Part shown: in pieces, positions 50,489-59,945 of the stretch
Position numbering within the stretch: position 1 is the stretch's first letter
Layout of the letters: the number at the start of each line of letters is the position of its first letter
Assembly (NCBI RefSeq): GCF_040610475.1
Contig: NZ_JBEXMJ010000002.1
Location: 465,541 to 529,540 of the forward strand
DNA length: 64,000 nt
Source of the DNA: Actinopolymorpha sp. NPDC004070
GTDB taxonomy: Bacteria > Actinomycetota > Actinomycetes > Propionibacteriales > Actinopolymorphaceae
Direction of reading: 5' to 3'
Made by a program: the position numbers and the translations under genes
Notes under the pieces: generated by a model
Seen by the model: only the letters and a program-made list of their open reading frames with translations
Database searches by the model: none
What the model was told of the DNA's origin: nothing

Positions 50489-52315
50489 ATGCCATCAGAT
50501 ACCTCGGCGGCGACCGTCGCCAACCAGTCCAACCAGCCCGGTACCAACAACTCCAGGAAACATCTCCGTAGCCTCGACTCCCTGTGGCGGCTGCGGAGCT
50601 ACCTTCGACCCTACGTCGGCCGACTGGTCGTGATGTTCGCCGCGGCACTCGTCGGCGTCGGCGCCAGCCTCGCGATACCTCTGGTCACCAAGCAGATCAT
50701 CGACGGACCGATCGCGGACCGTGACTCCCGTGGCCTTGTCCTGCTGGGCCTGCTGGCGGTCGCACTCGGACTCGTCGAAGCGTTCCTCATCTTCCTCCGT
50801 CGCTGGATCCAGTCCGTGGCCGTGCTCGGCCTGGAGACCGAGATCCGCGACGACATCTACGCTCACCTGCAGCGACTGCCGATGAGCTTCCACGGCGGCT
50901 GGCAGAGTGGCCAGCTGCTGTCCCGGATCACCACGGACCTGTCGATCATCCGGCGGTTCCTCGGCTTCGGTGTCATCTTCCTGGTCACCAACGTCGTGCA
51001 GCTGACCGTCGTCACGGTGCTGTTGCTGCAGATGTACTGGCCGCTGGGCCTGTTGGTGGCGGCGACCGCGGCGCCGGTCATCGTGATGTCGGCGCGGTTC
51101 CAGAAGCGCTACATCCGCATCTCCCGCGCGGTGCAGGACCAGCAGGGTGACCTCGCGACCATCGTCGAGGAAGGCGCGGTCGGGATCCGGGTCATCAAGG
51201 CGTTCGGCCGCCGGCACCACATGTACGACACCTTCGACGAGCAGGCACGCCAGGTCTACGACACGTCGATGGACAAGGTGCGGCTGTCGTCGAGGTTCTG
51301 GACGTTCCTCGGGTTCGTCCCCAACCTCACCCTCACCCTCGTCCTGCTGTTCGGCGCGCTGGCCGTCGGTAAGGGAGCGTTGACACTCGGCGCCCTGGTG
51401 GCGTTCAGCACGCTGGTGCTGCAGCTGGTGTGGCCGATCGCCTCGCTGGGGCAGATCCTCGCGATGGCACAGGAGGCGATGACCGCGTCCGACCGGGTGA
51501 TGGAGGTGCTCGACACCGAGCCGGCCATCGTCGACGGTTCGGACGAGGCGCCGCGGGCGGCCGGTCACCTGCGGTTCGAGGGGGTCGGCTTCCACTTCCC
51601 CGACGACGACACTCCGGTGCTGCACGACGTGTGGCTGGACGTCCAGCCGGGCGAGACGGTGGCGGTCGTGGGCGCGACCGGTTCCGGCAAGACCACGTTG
51701 ACGGCGCTGGTGCCCCGGCTGCACGACGTCACCGCGGGCCGGGTGACCATCGACGGGCGCGACGTCCGCGACCTCACCCTCCCGGCGCTGCGCTCGATCG
51801 TGGCCACCGCGTTCGAGGAGCCGACGCTGTTCTCCATGAGCGTGCGGGAGAACCTCACGCTCGGTCGCACCGACGCGACCGAGGAGGAGGTCCACCAGGC
51901 GCTCGAGGTTGCGCAGGCGAAGTTCGTCCACGACCTGCCGTGGGGCCTGGACACCCGGATCGGCGAGCAGGGCCTGTCGCTGTCCGGCGGTCAGCGGCAG
52001 CGCCTGGCACTGGCCCGGGCGGTCCTCACCAGGCCGAAGATCCTGGTGCTCGACGACACGCTGTCCGCACTGGACGTGGAGACCGAGGCGCTGGTGGAGA
52101 AGGCGCTGCGGTACGTGCTCGCCGAGGCCACCGGCATCGTGGTCGCCCACCGGGCGTCGACGGTGCTGCTGGCGGACAAGGTGGCCCTGCTGCAGGGCGG
52201 CACGGTGACCCACGTCGGCACCCATCAGGAGCTGCTCGCCGAGGTGCCCGCCTACCGGGAGCTGCTCGGCCAGGACGCCGACACCGACCTCGAGGCGAAG
52301 GAGGTGTACTCGTGA
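50489..52315 (+). CDS. ABC exporter half-transporter with degenerate catalytic site
   Basis: 608 residues: six membrane helices (type IV exporter fold), then a nucleotide-binding domain with Walker A GATGSGKTT, signature LSGGQ and Walker B LVLDDTLSALD. The catalytic Glu after Walker B is Asp (LDD), the mark of the degenerate partner in heterodimeric exporters such as TM287/288. It is coupled to the second half by a GTGA overlap. ATG 50489 is chosen over GTG 50474, which is too close to its GAGG. Substrate unknown; lipids or drugs are likely by family. Confidence 0.88.
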   Translation: MPSDTSAATVANQSNQPGTNNSRKHLRSLDSLWRLRSYLRPYVGRLVVMFAAALVGVGASLAIPLVTKQIIDGPIADRDSRGLVLLGLLAVALGLVEAFLIFLRRWIQSVAVLGLETEIRDDIYAHLQRLPMSFHGGWQSGQLLSRITTDLSIIRRFLGFGVIFLVTNVVQLTVVTVLLLQMYWPLGLLVAATAAPVIVMSARFQKRYIRISRAVQDQQGDLATIVEEGAVGIRVIKAFGRRHHMYDTFDEQARQVYDTSMDKVRLSSRFWTFLGFVPNLTLTLVLLFGALAVGKGALTLGALVAFSTLVLQLVWPIASLGQILAMAQEAMTASDRVMEVLDTEPAIVDGSDEAPRAAGHLRFEGVGFHFPDDDTPVLHDVWLDVQPGETVAVVGATGSGKTTLTALVPRLHDVTAGRVTIDGRDVRDLTLPALRSIVATAFEEPTLFSMSVRENLTLGRTDATEEEVHQALEVAQAKFVHDLPWGLDTRIGEQGLSLSGGQRQRLALARAVLTRPKILVLDDTLSALDVETEALVEKALRYVLAEATGIVVAHRASTVLLADKVALLQGGTVTHVGTHQELLAEVPAYRELLGQDADTDLEAKEVYS

Positions 52316-54213
52316 CGACCCAGACCCAGACCACGACGAAGACCTCCGACGGCGAGGCCGACGAGAACGCCCTGAAGACCGCCGGCACCCAGCCGGCGGA
52401 AGACAAGGGCTGGCGGGGTGTCGCGGCCGAAGGGCAGGACGACATCGGCGACAAGGCGTCGGTGTTCCTCCGGGAGCGTTCCCGGAAGCTGCTCGGCGAC
52501 CTGCTCCGTCCCTACCGCAAGCTGATCGCCCTGCTGGTCGTGGCGGTGGTCGTCGAGAACGCCGCCCGGCTGGCCATCCCGTACCTCGTGAAGGTCGGTA
52601 TCGACCGCGGCATCCCGCCGCTGGTCCACAACGAGGGCGCCACCACCCTGGTCACCGTCGTGGTGGCCCTGGTCGTGGCGGCGGTCACCCAGGCCGTCAC
52701 CCGGCAGCTGTTCCTGCAGCTGTCCGGAAAGATCGGCCAGGAGGTGCTGCTCCACCTGCGGCGACGGATCTTCAACCACTTCCAGAAGCTGTCGCTGTCG
52801 TTCCACGAGAAGTACACCTCCGGTCGGGTGATCTCCCGCCTGACCTCCGACATCGAGGCGATCTACGAGCTGTTGCAGTCCGGTTTCGACAGCATGGTGA
52901 GCGCGGTGCTCACCCTTGTCGGTACGGCCGTGCTGTTGCTCATCCTCGACGTCAACCTCGGTCTGGTGGCGTTGGTCCCGATTCCGATCCTGCTGTTCTT
53001 CACGCAGTGGTTCCGGAAGAAGTCCAGCATCGCCTACCGCAAGACGCGGGAGACGGTGGCGGTCGTCATCGTGCACTTCGTGGAGTCGATGGGCGGCATC
53101 CGCGCGGTGCAGGCGTTCCGTCGCGAGCCGCGCAACCAGGAGATCTTCGAGGAGGTCAACGCCAACTACCGTGACGCCAACATGCAGGGCATGCGGCTGA
53201 TCGCGGTCTTCATGCCGGGCGTGAAGGCGATCGGCAACGTCACGGTGGCGGCAGTCCTGTTGTACGGCGGCTGGCTCGCGTTCCACGACGCGGTGACCGT
53301 CGGTGTGCTGGCGGCGTTCCTGCTGTACCTGCGGCAGTTCTACGAGCCGATGCAGGAGATCAGCCAGTTCTACAACACGTTCCAGTCCGCCAGCGCCGCG
53401 CTGGAGAAGCTGTCCGGCGTGCTGGAGGAGAAGCCGGAGGTGGCCGAGCCCGCCAACCCGGTCAAGCTCGACAACGCCCGCGGCGAGGTGCACTTCGACC
53501 ACGTCGAGTTCGGCTACGTCGAGGGCCGGCCGGTGCTGCCCGAGCTGGACCTGCGGATGCCCGCGGGCCAGACGGTCGCGCTGGTGGGCGCGACCGGTGC
53601 CGGCAAGACGACGTTGGCGAAGCTGCTGTCCCGCTTCTACGACCCGGTGAAGGGTGCCGTCCGTCTGGACGGGGTCGACCTGCGCGACCTCGACGAGGCC
53701 ACTTTCCGCAATGCAGTGGTCATGGTGACCCAGGAGAACTTCCTGTTCACCGGATCGGTGGCGGACAACATCAGGTTCGGCCGGCCGGACGCCACGATGA
53801 AGGAGGTCGTGGCGGCGGCGCGGGCCATCGGCGCGGACGAGTTCATCGAGGCCCTTCCGGACGCGTACGACACCCAGGTGGGCAAGCGCGGTGGCCGGCT
53901 GTCGGCCGGTCAGCGGCAGCTGATCGCGTTCGCCCGGGCGTTCCTCGCCGACCCCGCGGTACTGATCCTCGACGAGGCGACGTCCAGCCTGGACGTTCCG
54001 AGCGAGCGGCTGGTGCAGCGGGCACTGCGGACGATCCTCGCGGACCGGACAGCGCTGATCATCGCCCACCGGCTGTCCACGGTGGAGATCGCCGACCGGG
54101 TGCTGGTGATGGAGCAGGGCCGGGTGGTCGAGGACGGGTCGCCCAGCCAGCTGGTCGAGCAGACGGGGCGGTTCGCCGACCTGCACAACGCGTGGCTGGA
54201 GAGCCTGGCCTGA
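52312..54213 (+). CDS. ABC exporter half-transporter with consensus catalytic site
   Basis: 633 residues with a 60-residue polar head, six membrane helices and an NBD with Walker A GATGAGKTT, Walker B AVLILDEATSSLD (catalytic Glu intact) and H-loop IIAHRLST. The signature is LSAGQ instead of LSGGQ, as in the degenerate-site side of asymmetric exporters. With the preceding gene this makes one consensus and one degenerate ATP site. GTG start with AAGGAGG about 7 nt upstream. A strong terminator follows 50 bp after the stop. Confidence 0.9.
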   Translation: MTTQTQTTTKTSDGEADENALKTAGTQPAEDKGWRGVAAEGQDDIGDKASVFLRERSRKLLGDLLRPYRKLIALLVVAVVVENAARLAIPYLVKVGIDRGIPPLVHNEGATTLVTVVVALVVAAVTQAVTRQLFLQLSGKIGQEVLLHLRRRIFNHFQKLSLSFHEKYTSGRVISRLTSDIEAIYELLQSGFDSMVSAVLTLVGTAVLLLILDVNLGLVALVPIPILLFFTQWFRKKSSIAYRKTRETVAVVIVHFVESMGGIRAVQAFRREPRNQEIFEEVNANYRDANMQGMRLIAVFMPGVKAIGNVTVAAVLLYGGWLAFHDAVTVGVLAAFLLYLRQFYEPMQEISQFYNTFQSASAALEKLSGVLEEKPEVAEPANPVKLDNARGEVHFDHVEFGYVEGRPVLPELDLRMPAGQTVALVGATGAGKTTLAKLLSRFYDPVKGAVRLDGVDLRDLDEATFRNAVVMVTQENFLFTGSVADNIRFGRPDATMKEVVAAARAIGADEFIEALPDAYDTQVGKRGGRLSAGQRQLIAFARAFLADPAVLILDEATSSLDVPSERLVQRALRTILADRTALIIAHRLSTVEIADRVLVMEQGRVVEDGSPSQLVEQTGRFADLHNAWLESLA

Positions 54214-54262
54214 GCGACTGATCACCTGCGCCGACCTCTTCGGGCCGGCCACGGCGAGTGAC

Positions 54263-54297
54263 GAGGAGCCGTCTCCCTGGGGGGAGGCGGCTCCTTC
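54263..54297 (+). terminator. Terminator after the ABC exporter operon
   Basis: GAGGAGCCGTCTCCC pairs with GGGAGGCGGCTCCTT across a short loop (15-bp stem with one mismatch), followed by CTCGTTGT. It ends the exporter operon. Confidence 0.75.
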
Positions 54298-54520
54298 TCG
54301 TTGTCCGGTCACCTGCCGGCTGGGCCCCGGCCCCGGTGATCCACCGCAAACCCGACGTTGACGGTCCGTACCCTCACCGAACGGGTACCTCGAGCCGGCG
54401 ACCCTGTCTTCCCGCGTCGGTCCGGATCCCGTCACACCGAGTGCCCGCGTGTGAGCTGTTCGACGATTCGTTGTGGCACAGGCGTTCCTCCCATGCACGC
54501 GACGTGACATCGGTGGGAGA

Positions 54521-54543
54521 TTGACAACATTCCGGTTACCGGA
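54521..54543 (+). promoter_or_regulatory. Candidate promoter/operator in the gap before the betaine importer
   Basis: TTGACA (54521-54526) is followed within the spacer by the dyad TCCGGT-T-ACCGGA (54531-54543). No good -10 is present at 17 nt. The gap 54298-54823 holds further TTGACA words at 54624 and 54742 but no supported gene; the operon promoter is in it, exact site unsure. Confidence 0.4.
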
Positions 54544-54823
54544 TTGGCGATCTGACCGCGGGTCCCGGTAGCGTCAAGGGCCGAACTACCCGTCAGGGGT
54601 GGACCGGCCCGCACAGGTGTCTTTTGACAGGGCGCCGTTGGGCGCACTCAGCGCCCGTGCTGTCGATCGTCGTGATCGATTCAGGGGGTGCCGGTCGACT
54701 GTGACCGTGCGAGCGCACGCGACCCGCGTGCGCCAACCCGCGGTTGACATGGCCCCGAGTGCTTCGCCGTGCCCGGCCTTACCGCCGTGTGTCACGAGGT
54801 GCGATCGACAAGATTGGGAGCTC

Positions 54824-56176
54824 GTGCACGCAGTACGTGCCGAAAAGATCTACAAGGTCTTCGGGCGTCGTGCAGACGATGCCGTACCCCTGCTGGAGCA
54901 GGGCAAGGAAGCCAAGGACGTACGCCGGATGGGCGTCACGCCAGCTGTGATCGACGCGTCCTTCGCCGTCGAAGAGGGCGAGATCTTCGTCGTCATGGGG
55001 TTGTCCGGCTCGGGAAAGTCCACGTTGATCCGGATGCTCAACGGACTCCTCACTCCCACCTCCGGCAAGGTCTACCTCGGTGACACCGAGCTGAGCCGCC
55101 TTTCCGCCAAGCAGTTGCGGGAGGTCCGGCAGCAGAAGATCAGCATGGTCTTCCAGCACTTCGCGCTGCTGCCGCACCGGACCGTCCTGGAGAACGCCGC
55201 CTACGGGCTGGAGGTCCGCAAGCTCGGCAAGGCCGAGCGGAACGACCGTGCCCGCGAGGCACTTTCCATGGTGGGGCTGGACGGGTGGGAGGACCACCTG
55301 CCGACCCAGCTTTCCGGCGGGATGCGGCAGCGCGTCGGCTTGGCCCGGGCGCTCGCCGCCGGCACGGACATCGTCTTGATGGACGAGGCATTCAGCGCGC
55401 TCGACCCGCTGATCCGGCGCGAGATGCAGGAACAGCTGCTTGAACTCCAAGCCCGCTTGGGGAAAACCATCGTCTTCATCACCCACGACCTGAACGAGGC
55501 GATGCGTCTCGGCGACCGGATCGCGATGATGCGGGACGGCCGGATCGTGCAGATCGGTACCTCGGAAGAGATCCTGCAGGACCCGGCGAACGACTACGTC
55601 GCGCAGTTCGTGCAGGACGTCGACCGCTCTCGGGTGCTCACCGCCAGCGCGGTCATGGAACCACCGGTAGCGCTGGTGCGGGCCAAGTCCGGCCCACGGC
55701 AGGCGCTGCGGGTGATGCGGGAGAACCAGGTCGGCGCGGCGTTCGTCGTCGATCGTGACCGCCACCTGATCGGTGCCGTGCGTGACAGCGTTGCGGCAGA
55801 GGCGACCCGTACCGGCAAGGAGTCCCTGGAGGGACTGACCAACGCCGATGACGTGGTGTCGGTCGGGCCGGACGTGATGCTCGCCGACCTGCTGACTCCT
55901 TCGTCGGAGGTGCCGGTGCCGCTCGCCGTGGTCGACGACGACCGGCGACTGCTGGGCGTGATCCCCAGAGTGACCCTGCTCGCCGCGCTGGGCAGCGGTA
56001 CCCATGCGTCCGATCTCACCGGTGGGCAGGCCAGTTCGGTCGCAGCGCAAGCTGGTCCTGACGGGACGCAAGCCGGTCCTGACGGGACGCAAGCTGACAC
56101 TGACGGTGCGCAACCTGGGGTTGACGACAAGCTCGCCGGGAGTACCGGCCCGGACGCCCAGGAGGTCAGGCCGTGA
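54824..56176 (+). CDS. Glycine betaine/proline-type ABC importer ATPase with CBS domains
   Basis: 450 residues, ProV/OpuAA type: the N-terminal extension with KIYKVFGRR is typical, then Walker [11 protein letters not shown]-loop [13 protein letters not shown], signature [14 protein letters not shown], Walker [21 protein letters not shown] and the H-loop THD. A C-terminal CBS pair follows ([33 protein letters not shown]), which senses ionic strength in OpuA. The last 45 residues are a disordered tail with three 21-bp repeats (56048-56110, PDGTQAG units). GTG 54824 has GGGAG 3-4 nt upstream. Overlaps the permease gene. Confidence 0.92.
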   Translation: MHAVRAEKIYKVFGRRADDAVPLLEQGKEAKDVRRMGVTPAVIDASFAVEEGEIFVVMGLSGSGKSTLIRMLNGLLTPTSGKVYLGDTELSRLSAKQLREVRQQKISMVFQHFALLPHRTVLENAAYGLEVRKLGKAERNDRAREALSMVGLDGWEDHLPTQLSGGMRQRVGLARALAAGTDIVLMDEAFSALDPLIRREMQEQLLELQARLGKTIVFITHDLNEAMRLGDRIAMMRDGRIVQIGTSEEILQDPANDYVAQFVQDVDRSRVLTASAVMEPPVALVRAKSGPRQALRVMRENQVGAAFVVDRDRHLIGAVRDSVAAEATRTGKESLEGLTNADDVVSVGPDVMLADLLTPSSEVPVPLAVVDDDRRLLGVIPRVTLLAALGSGTHASDLTGGQASSVAAQAGPDGTQAGPDGTQADTDGAQPGVDDKLAGSTGPDAQEVRP

Positions 56177-57180
56177 GTCTGCTCGCGATGTTCTCGATTC
56201 CTCGCCTGCACGTCGGCAAGGTCTTCGCCGCCGTCGTCGACTGGCTGGTGAACAACCTCGGCGGGGTGTTCGACGCGATCGGCAGTGCCGTCGGGTTCGT
56301 CGTCGACGGGCTGGCCGGGTTCTTCAACGCGCCCGTGATCGTCGGTCTGGCCGTGGTCTTCGGTCTGCTCGCCCTTGCCCTGAAGGGCTGGAAGTGGGGC
56401 GCGGGCGCCTTCGTGGTGGCCCTGGCGCTCGGCTACGCCGCGGCGTTCGGCGGACTGCCACCGGCGATCGTGCTCGCGGTGGCGTTCGGCGTGCTGGGAT
56501 TGGCCTTGCGGGGCTGGAAGTTCGGTCTCTTCGCCGTCGTCGCGTTCCTTCTGATCGACAGCATGGGCCTGTGGAAGCCGACCATGGACACGCTGGCGCT
56601 GGTCCTGGTCGCGAGCCTGGTCGCGGTGGCGCTCTCCATCCCCATCGGCATCGCCGCGGGGCAGAGCGAGACCGTGAGCCGGATCGTCAAGCCGGTGCTG
56701 GACTTCATGCAGACCATGCCCGGATTCGTCTACCTCATCCCGGCGATCTTCCTGTTCGGCGTCGGCGTGGTGCCCGGCGTCGTCGCGACGGTCATCTTCG
56801 CGATGGCACCCGGCGTACGCCTGACCGAGTTGGGGATCCGCCAGGTGGACCGCGAGGTCGTCGAGGCCGGTGAGTCGTTCGGTGCGCCCCCGGGACGCAT
56901 CCTCGGCCGGATCCAGATCCCACTCGCCCTCCCGACGATCATGGCCGGCATCAACCAGGTGATCATGCTGGCGCTGTCCATGGTCGTGATCGCGGGACTC
57001 GTCGGCGCCGGTGGGCTCGGCGGCAAGGTCTACACCTCCATCTCCACCATCGATCTGGCCGGCGGCTTCGAGGCCGGCCTGGCCGTTGTGGTGCTCGCGG
57101 TCTACCTCGACCGGCTGACGGCCTCTTTGACGAGTCGTTCGGCAGTGGTCCGAGCGCAGTCGGCCACCGGAAACCGATGA
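56173..57180 (+). CDS. Glycine betaine/proline-type ABC importer permease
   Basis: 335 residues, ProW/OpuAB type. It has eight or so hydrophobic segments. The EAA-like loop is [38 protein letters not shown], and the [13 protein letters not shown] part is typical. The family segment [20 protein letters not shown] is present. The first 25% of the protein (residues 1-100) holds extra helices before the permease core. GTG start inside the ATPase stop (GTGA). It makes the membrane channel for osmoprotectant uptake with the ATPase before and the lipoprotein after it. Confidence 0.93.
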   Translation: MSLLAMFSIPRLHVGKVFAAVVDWLVNNLGGVFDAIGSAVGFVVDGLAGFFNAPVIVGLAVVFGLLALALKGWKWGAGAFVVALALGYAAAFGGLPPAIVLAVAFGVLGLALRGWKFGLFAVVAFLLIDSMGLWKPTMDTLALVLVASLVAVALSIPIGIAAGQSETVSRIVKPVLDFMQTMPGFVYLIPAIFLFGVGVVPGVVATVIFAMAPGVRLTELGIRQVDREVVEAGESFGAPPGRILGRIQIPLALPTIMAGINQVIMLALSMVVIAGLVGAGGLGGKVYTSISTIDLAGGFEAGLAVVVLAVYLDRLTASLTSRSAVVRAQSATGNR

Positions 57181-57273
57181 GGTTCCGGCAGCGCTGACAC
57201 CCGCCTTACGGGGCACTCGCGTGTCGTCCGGCGCGTGACGTGAACAACCTGACGACGAAAGGACTGTTGAACC

Positions 57274-58212
57274 GTGCGAAATGGAGGACTGTGGCGCCGC
57301 CTGGCGGTTGCGCTCGCGGCACTGGTGGCGACCACGCTGGTGGCCGCGGGCTGCGGCACCATCGGTGGTGCGAACAACGCCGGCGGTGGCGAGAAGAAGG
57401 GGACCACTCAGGCGAGTGGCTCCGGCGAAGGCAAGACGATCAAGATCGGCTGGATCCCCTGGGACGAGGACGTCGTCACCACCCACCTGTGGAAGCAGGC
57501 CCTGGAGAAGAAGGGCTACAAGGTCGAGATGGTCCAGCTGGACCCGGGACCGCTCTTCGCCGGCCTGGCCCGCGGTGACATCGACATGTTCCTGGACACC
57601 TGGTTGCCGACCACCCACGGGACCTACTGGAAGCAGTACGGCAACAAGCTCGAGGACCTCGGCGTCTGGTACGACAACGCCACGCTCGGCATCACCGTCC
57701 CGAACTACGTCAAGGACGTCAAGACGATCGCGGACCTGAAGGCGAAGTCCGGCGAGTTCGGCGGCAAGATCACCGGTATCGAGGCGGGCGCCGGGCTGAC
57801 CAGCACGACCGAGAAGAAGGTCATGCCGGCGTACGGCCTGGACAACTACAAGCTGGTCAAGTCCTCCACGCCGGCGATGCTCACCGAGCTGCAGAAGGCC
57901 ATCAAGGCCAAGAAGCCGATCGTGGTGACCCTGTGGCGTCCGCACTGGGCCTACGCCAAGCTGCCGATCCACGACCTCAAGGACCCCAAGGGCACCCTGG
58001 GCAAGGGCGAGCAGCTGCACGTGGTCGGCCGTAAGGACTTCGGGAAGGACTTCCCCGAGGTCAAGAAGTGGGTGGCCGACTTCAAGATGAACGACCAGCA
58101 GCTCGGCACCCTGGAAGACGAGGCCCTGAACAAGAACAAGGGCAACGAGGCCAAGGGCGTGTCCGACTGGTCGAAGAAGAACGCCGACTTCGTGGACGGT
58201 CTGACGAAGTAG
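57274..58212 (+). CDS. Glycine betaine/proline-type substrate-binding lipoprotein
   Basis: 312 residues. Signal peptide with lipobox LVAAGC; Cys 27 would be lipidated. The mature protein is a type II periplasmic-binding fold of the OpuAC family; the aromatic residues that cage quaternary ammonium are visible in WIPWDED, WLPTTHGTYW and VVTLWRPHWAY. Substrate is probably glycine betaine, proline betaine or a similar osmolyte. GTG start, with AAAGGA about 11 nt upstream. It is 93 bp after the permease gene and ends with a very strong hairpin, so it closes the operon. Confidence 0.93.
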   Translation: MRNGGLWRRLAVALAALVATTLVAAGCGTIGGANNAGGGEKKGTTQASGSGEGKTIKIGWIPWDEDVVTTHLWKQALEKKGYKVEMVQLDPGPLFAGLARGDIDMFLDTWLPTTHGTYWKQYGNKLEDLGVWYDNATLGITVPNYVKDVKTIADLKAKSGEFGGKITGIEAGAGLTSTTEKKVMPAYGLDNYKLVKSSTPAMLTELQKAIKAKKPIVVTLWRPHWAYAKLPIHDLKDPKGTLGKGEQLHVVGRKDFGKDFPEVKKWVADFKMNDQQLGTLEDEALNKNKGNEAKGVSDWSKKNADFVDGLTK

Positions 58213-58273
58213 GCGATCTGGCGAGGTAGGCGTACTCCACCTCGAAGGAGGCGGTCCGCCTTCCGGATGCCGT

Positions 58274-58314
58274 GCGGCGCCCGGTCCCACCCGCGTGGCG
58301 GGGCCGGGCGCCGC
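58274..58314 (+). terminator. Terminator after the osmolyte importer operon
   Basis: A 15-bp GC-rich stem: 58274-58288 pairs with 58300-58314 (GCGGCGCCCGG with CCGGGCGCCGC), 11-nt loop, no long T-run but followed by TTGCTGT. It is 62 bp after the lipoprotein stop. Confidence 0.75.
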
Positions 58315-58836
58315 TTGCTGTCCGGACGAGAAGCTGTCAACGACCGGTTGTCGCCGCTGCCGAGCAATTCGAGAGCCATTTGGACCGGTGTGCCCGGGAA
58401 AGCTAGAGTTGCCCCGATAAAGGCACGAGAAATTGCTGATAATCTTTCGCGGACCCGCAGGATGTTCGCATATTCTTTCCGTTATATCCGGTCTGCGCCA
58501 CCACCGGGTCACTCGCCGCATTTGATGTGGTGAAGGTCACTTTCTCCCCGTGCGCACCAACTTGGAATGATCTCGCCGCACATGTAAATGTAGGCGGCGT
58601 CGTGGCGAACCCTGCGCGGTTTCGCCAGCTACATTCCGGTGCTGCGCCGAGCAGTCGTGTCTCATCGCGCCGACTGCCCGCGGTTGTCCGTACATAAGTA
58701 TCGAGACCTTCACACAAAAGCGACACAACGCCAGGTTTCGTGACGCCGGTGGCCCGTGTATTCGGGCCGCGCGCGGTCGGGGGAGATCATTCCGCAGCGG
58801 TGCAGAACGACTTGTCCCGATCGAAAGGTTTTGCTC
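58315..58836. other. Long AT-rich leader region of the RlpA-like gene
   Basis: 522 bp without a credible gene on either strand; the ORFs here have no ribosome-binding site or coding bias. The part from about 58400 to 58720 is far richer in A and T than the rest of the window (for example GATAATCTTT and ATTCTTTCCGTTATATCC). A short hairpin GGCCCG-TGTATT-CGGGCC lies at 58751-58768. I looked for the conserved words of the c-di-AMP (ydaO) riboswitch, which often precedes such cell-wall genes, and did not find them. It may hold a regulated promoter or an unrecognised RNA leader. Confidence 0.5.
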
Positions 58837-59568
58837 TTGTCTGGGCCGCAGAAATTCTCGCAGAGAGCCCGTCGAAAGATCGTCGTAGGTGTGGTGGCCG
58901 CCGCCCTCGTGGTGGCCGGAGTCGCCGCCGGTGGCCTGGTCCTGGCCAACCGGTCCGAGCCCACGCCGGCGACCGCGTCCGTCGACAAGCCGATCAAGGC
59001 CGCCAAGTCGTCCAAGGCCGCTGCTCGTGGCGCCGACCGGAAGCCGGTCCCGACCGCCACCCCGAAGCCCACACCGACGAAGACCGCCAAGCCGTCGCCG
59101 AAGCCGAAGCCGAAGGTGACCAAGAAGGCCGAGAAGAAGGCCGAGAAGAAGGTCGTCAAGAAGGTCGAGAAGAAGGTGGTGAAGAAGACCGCCAAGCCGA
59201 CCCCCAAGGCGACCAGGAAGGCGAAGAAGTCCGTCAAGAAGGCTTCCGGGCCGGTCTGGAAGGTGCTGGAGACCAAGAGCGGGCCGGCCACCTTCTTCGG
59301 TGACGCCTCGGAGTACCAGCCCACCGCCTGCGGCGGCAACACCCGGACCACCACCAAGGGTGTGGCGCTGTGGAAGATCCCCTGCGGCACCATGGTGCGC
59401 ATCACCAGCAAGCAGACCGGCAAGAGTGTCATCGCTCCGGTCGAGGACCGCGGCCCGGCCGGCTGGACCGGCGCGGTGATCGACCTGCTGCCCGACACCT
59501 GGGACGCGCTCGGCGTTTCCCGTGACCAGGGCCGACAGGAAGTCACCTACGAGGTGCTCAGCAAGTAG
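58837..59568 (+). CDS. RlpA-like double-psi beta-barrel protein with Lys/Pro stalk
   Basis: 243 residues. Near the start is one membrane helix (about residues 14-36). A stalk of Lys, Pro, Ala and Thr (about 70-145), with the KKAEKKAEKKVVKK pattern, follows and would be strongly basic and extended. The C-terminal 90 residues are a double-psi beta-barrel like RlpA and expansins (ATFFGDASEYQPTACGG, ALWKIPCGTMVRITS and the VEDRGPAG motif with Asp). The two Cys may pair. RlpA-type barrels bind or cleave naked glycan strands; activity is not shown here. TTG 58837 is favoured because GAAAGG lies 8 nt upstream; the 522-bp leader is unusual. Confidence 0.78.
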   Translation: MSGPQKFSQRARRKIVVGVVAAALVVAGVAAGGLVLANRSEPTPATASVDKPIKAAKSSKAAARGADRKPVPTATPKPTPTKTAKPSPKPKPKVTKKAEKKAEKKVVKKVEKKVVKKTAKPTPKATRKAKKSVKKASGPVWKVLETKSGPATFFGDASEYQPTACGGNTRTTTKGVALWKIPCGTMVRITSKQTGKSVIAPVEDRGPAGWTGAVIDLLPDTWDALGVSRDQGRQEVTYEVLSK

Positions 59569-59655
59569 TCGCTTCGCTGCGGCTCGCGTCCGTCCTGTGG
59601 ATGCGAGCCGTAGTGCGGCACAGAGATGCGCAGGACGCGTCACGGTCACGTTACG

Positions 59656-59686
59656 ACGGACCCTTCCCGTATCGGGGAGGGTCCGT
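59656..59686 (+). terminator. Terminator after the RlpA-like gene
   Basis: ACGGACCCTTCCC and GGGGAGGGTCCGT form a 12-13-bp stem with GTATC loop, followed by CGGCGTTTTCT. The rest of the gap up to 59937 shows no gene. Confidence 0.8.
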
Positions 59687-59924
59687 CGGCGTTTTCTGGT
59701 GTGGTGCCTCCCGCGCGGACTTGCCGGTGTCCTCGTGGGATGCGATGTGGGTTGCGCTGTTCGGTGGTACGAGATTCGCGGGCCTCGTCTGTGCTGAACG
59801 CGTTCGCGTTCGCCTGTCGCCTGTCGCCCGTCGGGTCCGCTGCGCTCGGTTCGACAGGTTGAAGTTGGCGGGAATCTCTTTGTGGATAAGCGGTTTCCGG
59901 CGAGAGTCAGCCGATCTTGTCGGG

Positions 59925-59945
59925 TAGAATCGAACGCATGAGCGA
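59925..59945 (+). promoter_or_regulatory. -10 element and SOS-like half-site at the DUF222-HNH start
   Basis: TAGAAT (59925-59930) lies 7 nt before the ATG with no ribosome-binding site, so the mRNA is probably leaderless. It overlaps TCGAAC-GCAT-GAGCGA (59930-59945), one perfect LexA half-site plus a second with two mismatches. LexA control is only a possibility. Confidence 0.35.

Noticed and set aside
58403..58726. 107-codon minus-strand frame in the AT-rich gap
   Set aside because: No ribosome-binding site, no domain, and Cys/Trp-rich random-looking composition.
58315..58836. c-di-AMP (ydaO) riboswitch
   Set aside because: The conserved GGGGAACC, GGTGAATC and CTAACCTCG words were looked for by eye and not found.
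59930..59945. SOS box at the DUF222-HNH start
   Set aside because: Only one half-site is intact; two mismatches in the other half and overlap with the start codon make it weak. Kept only as a low-confidence note.
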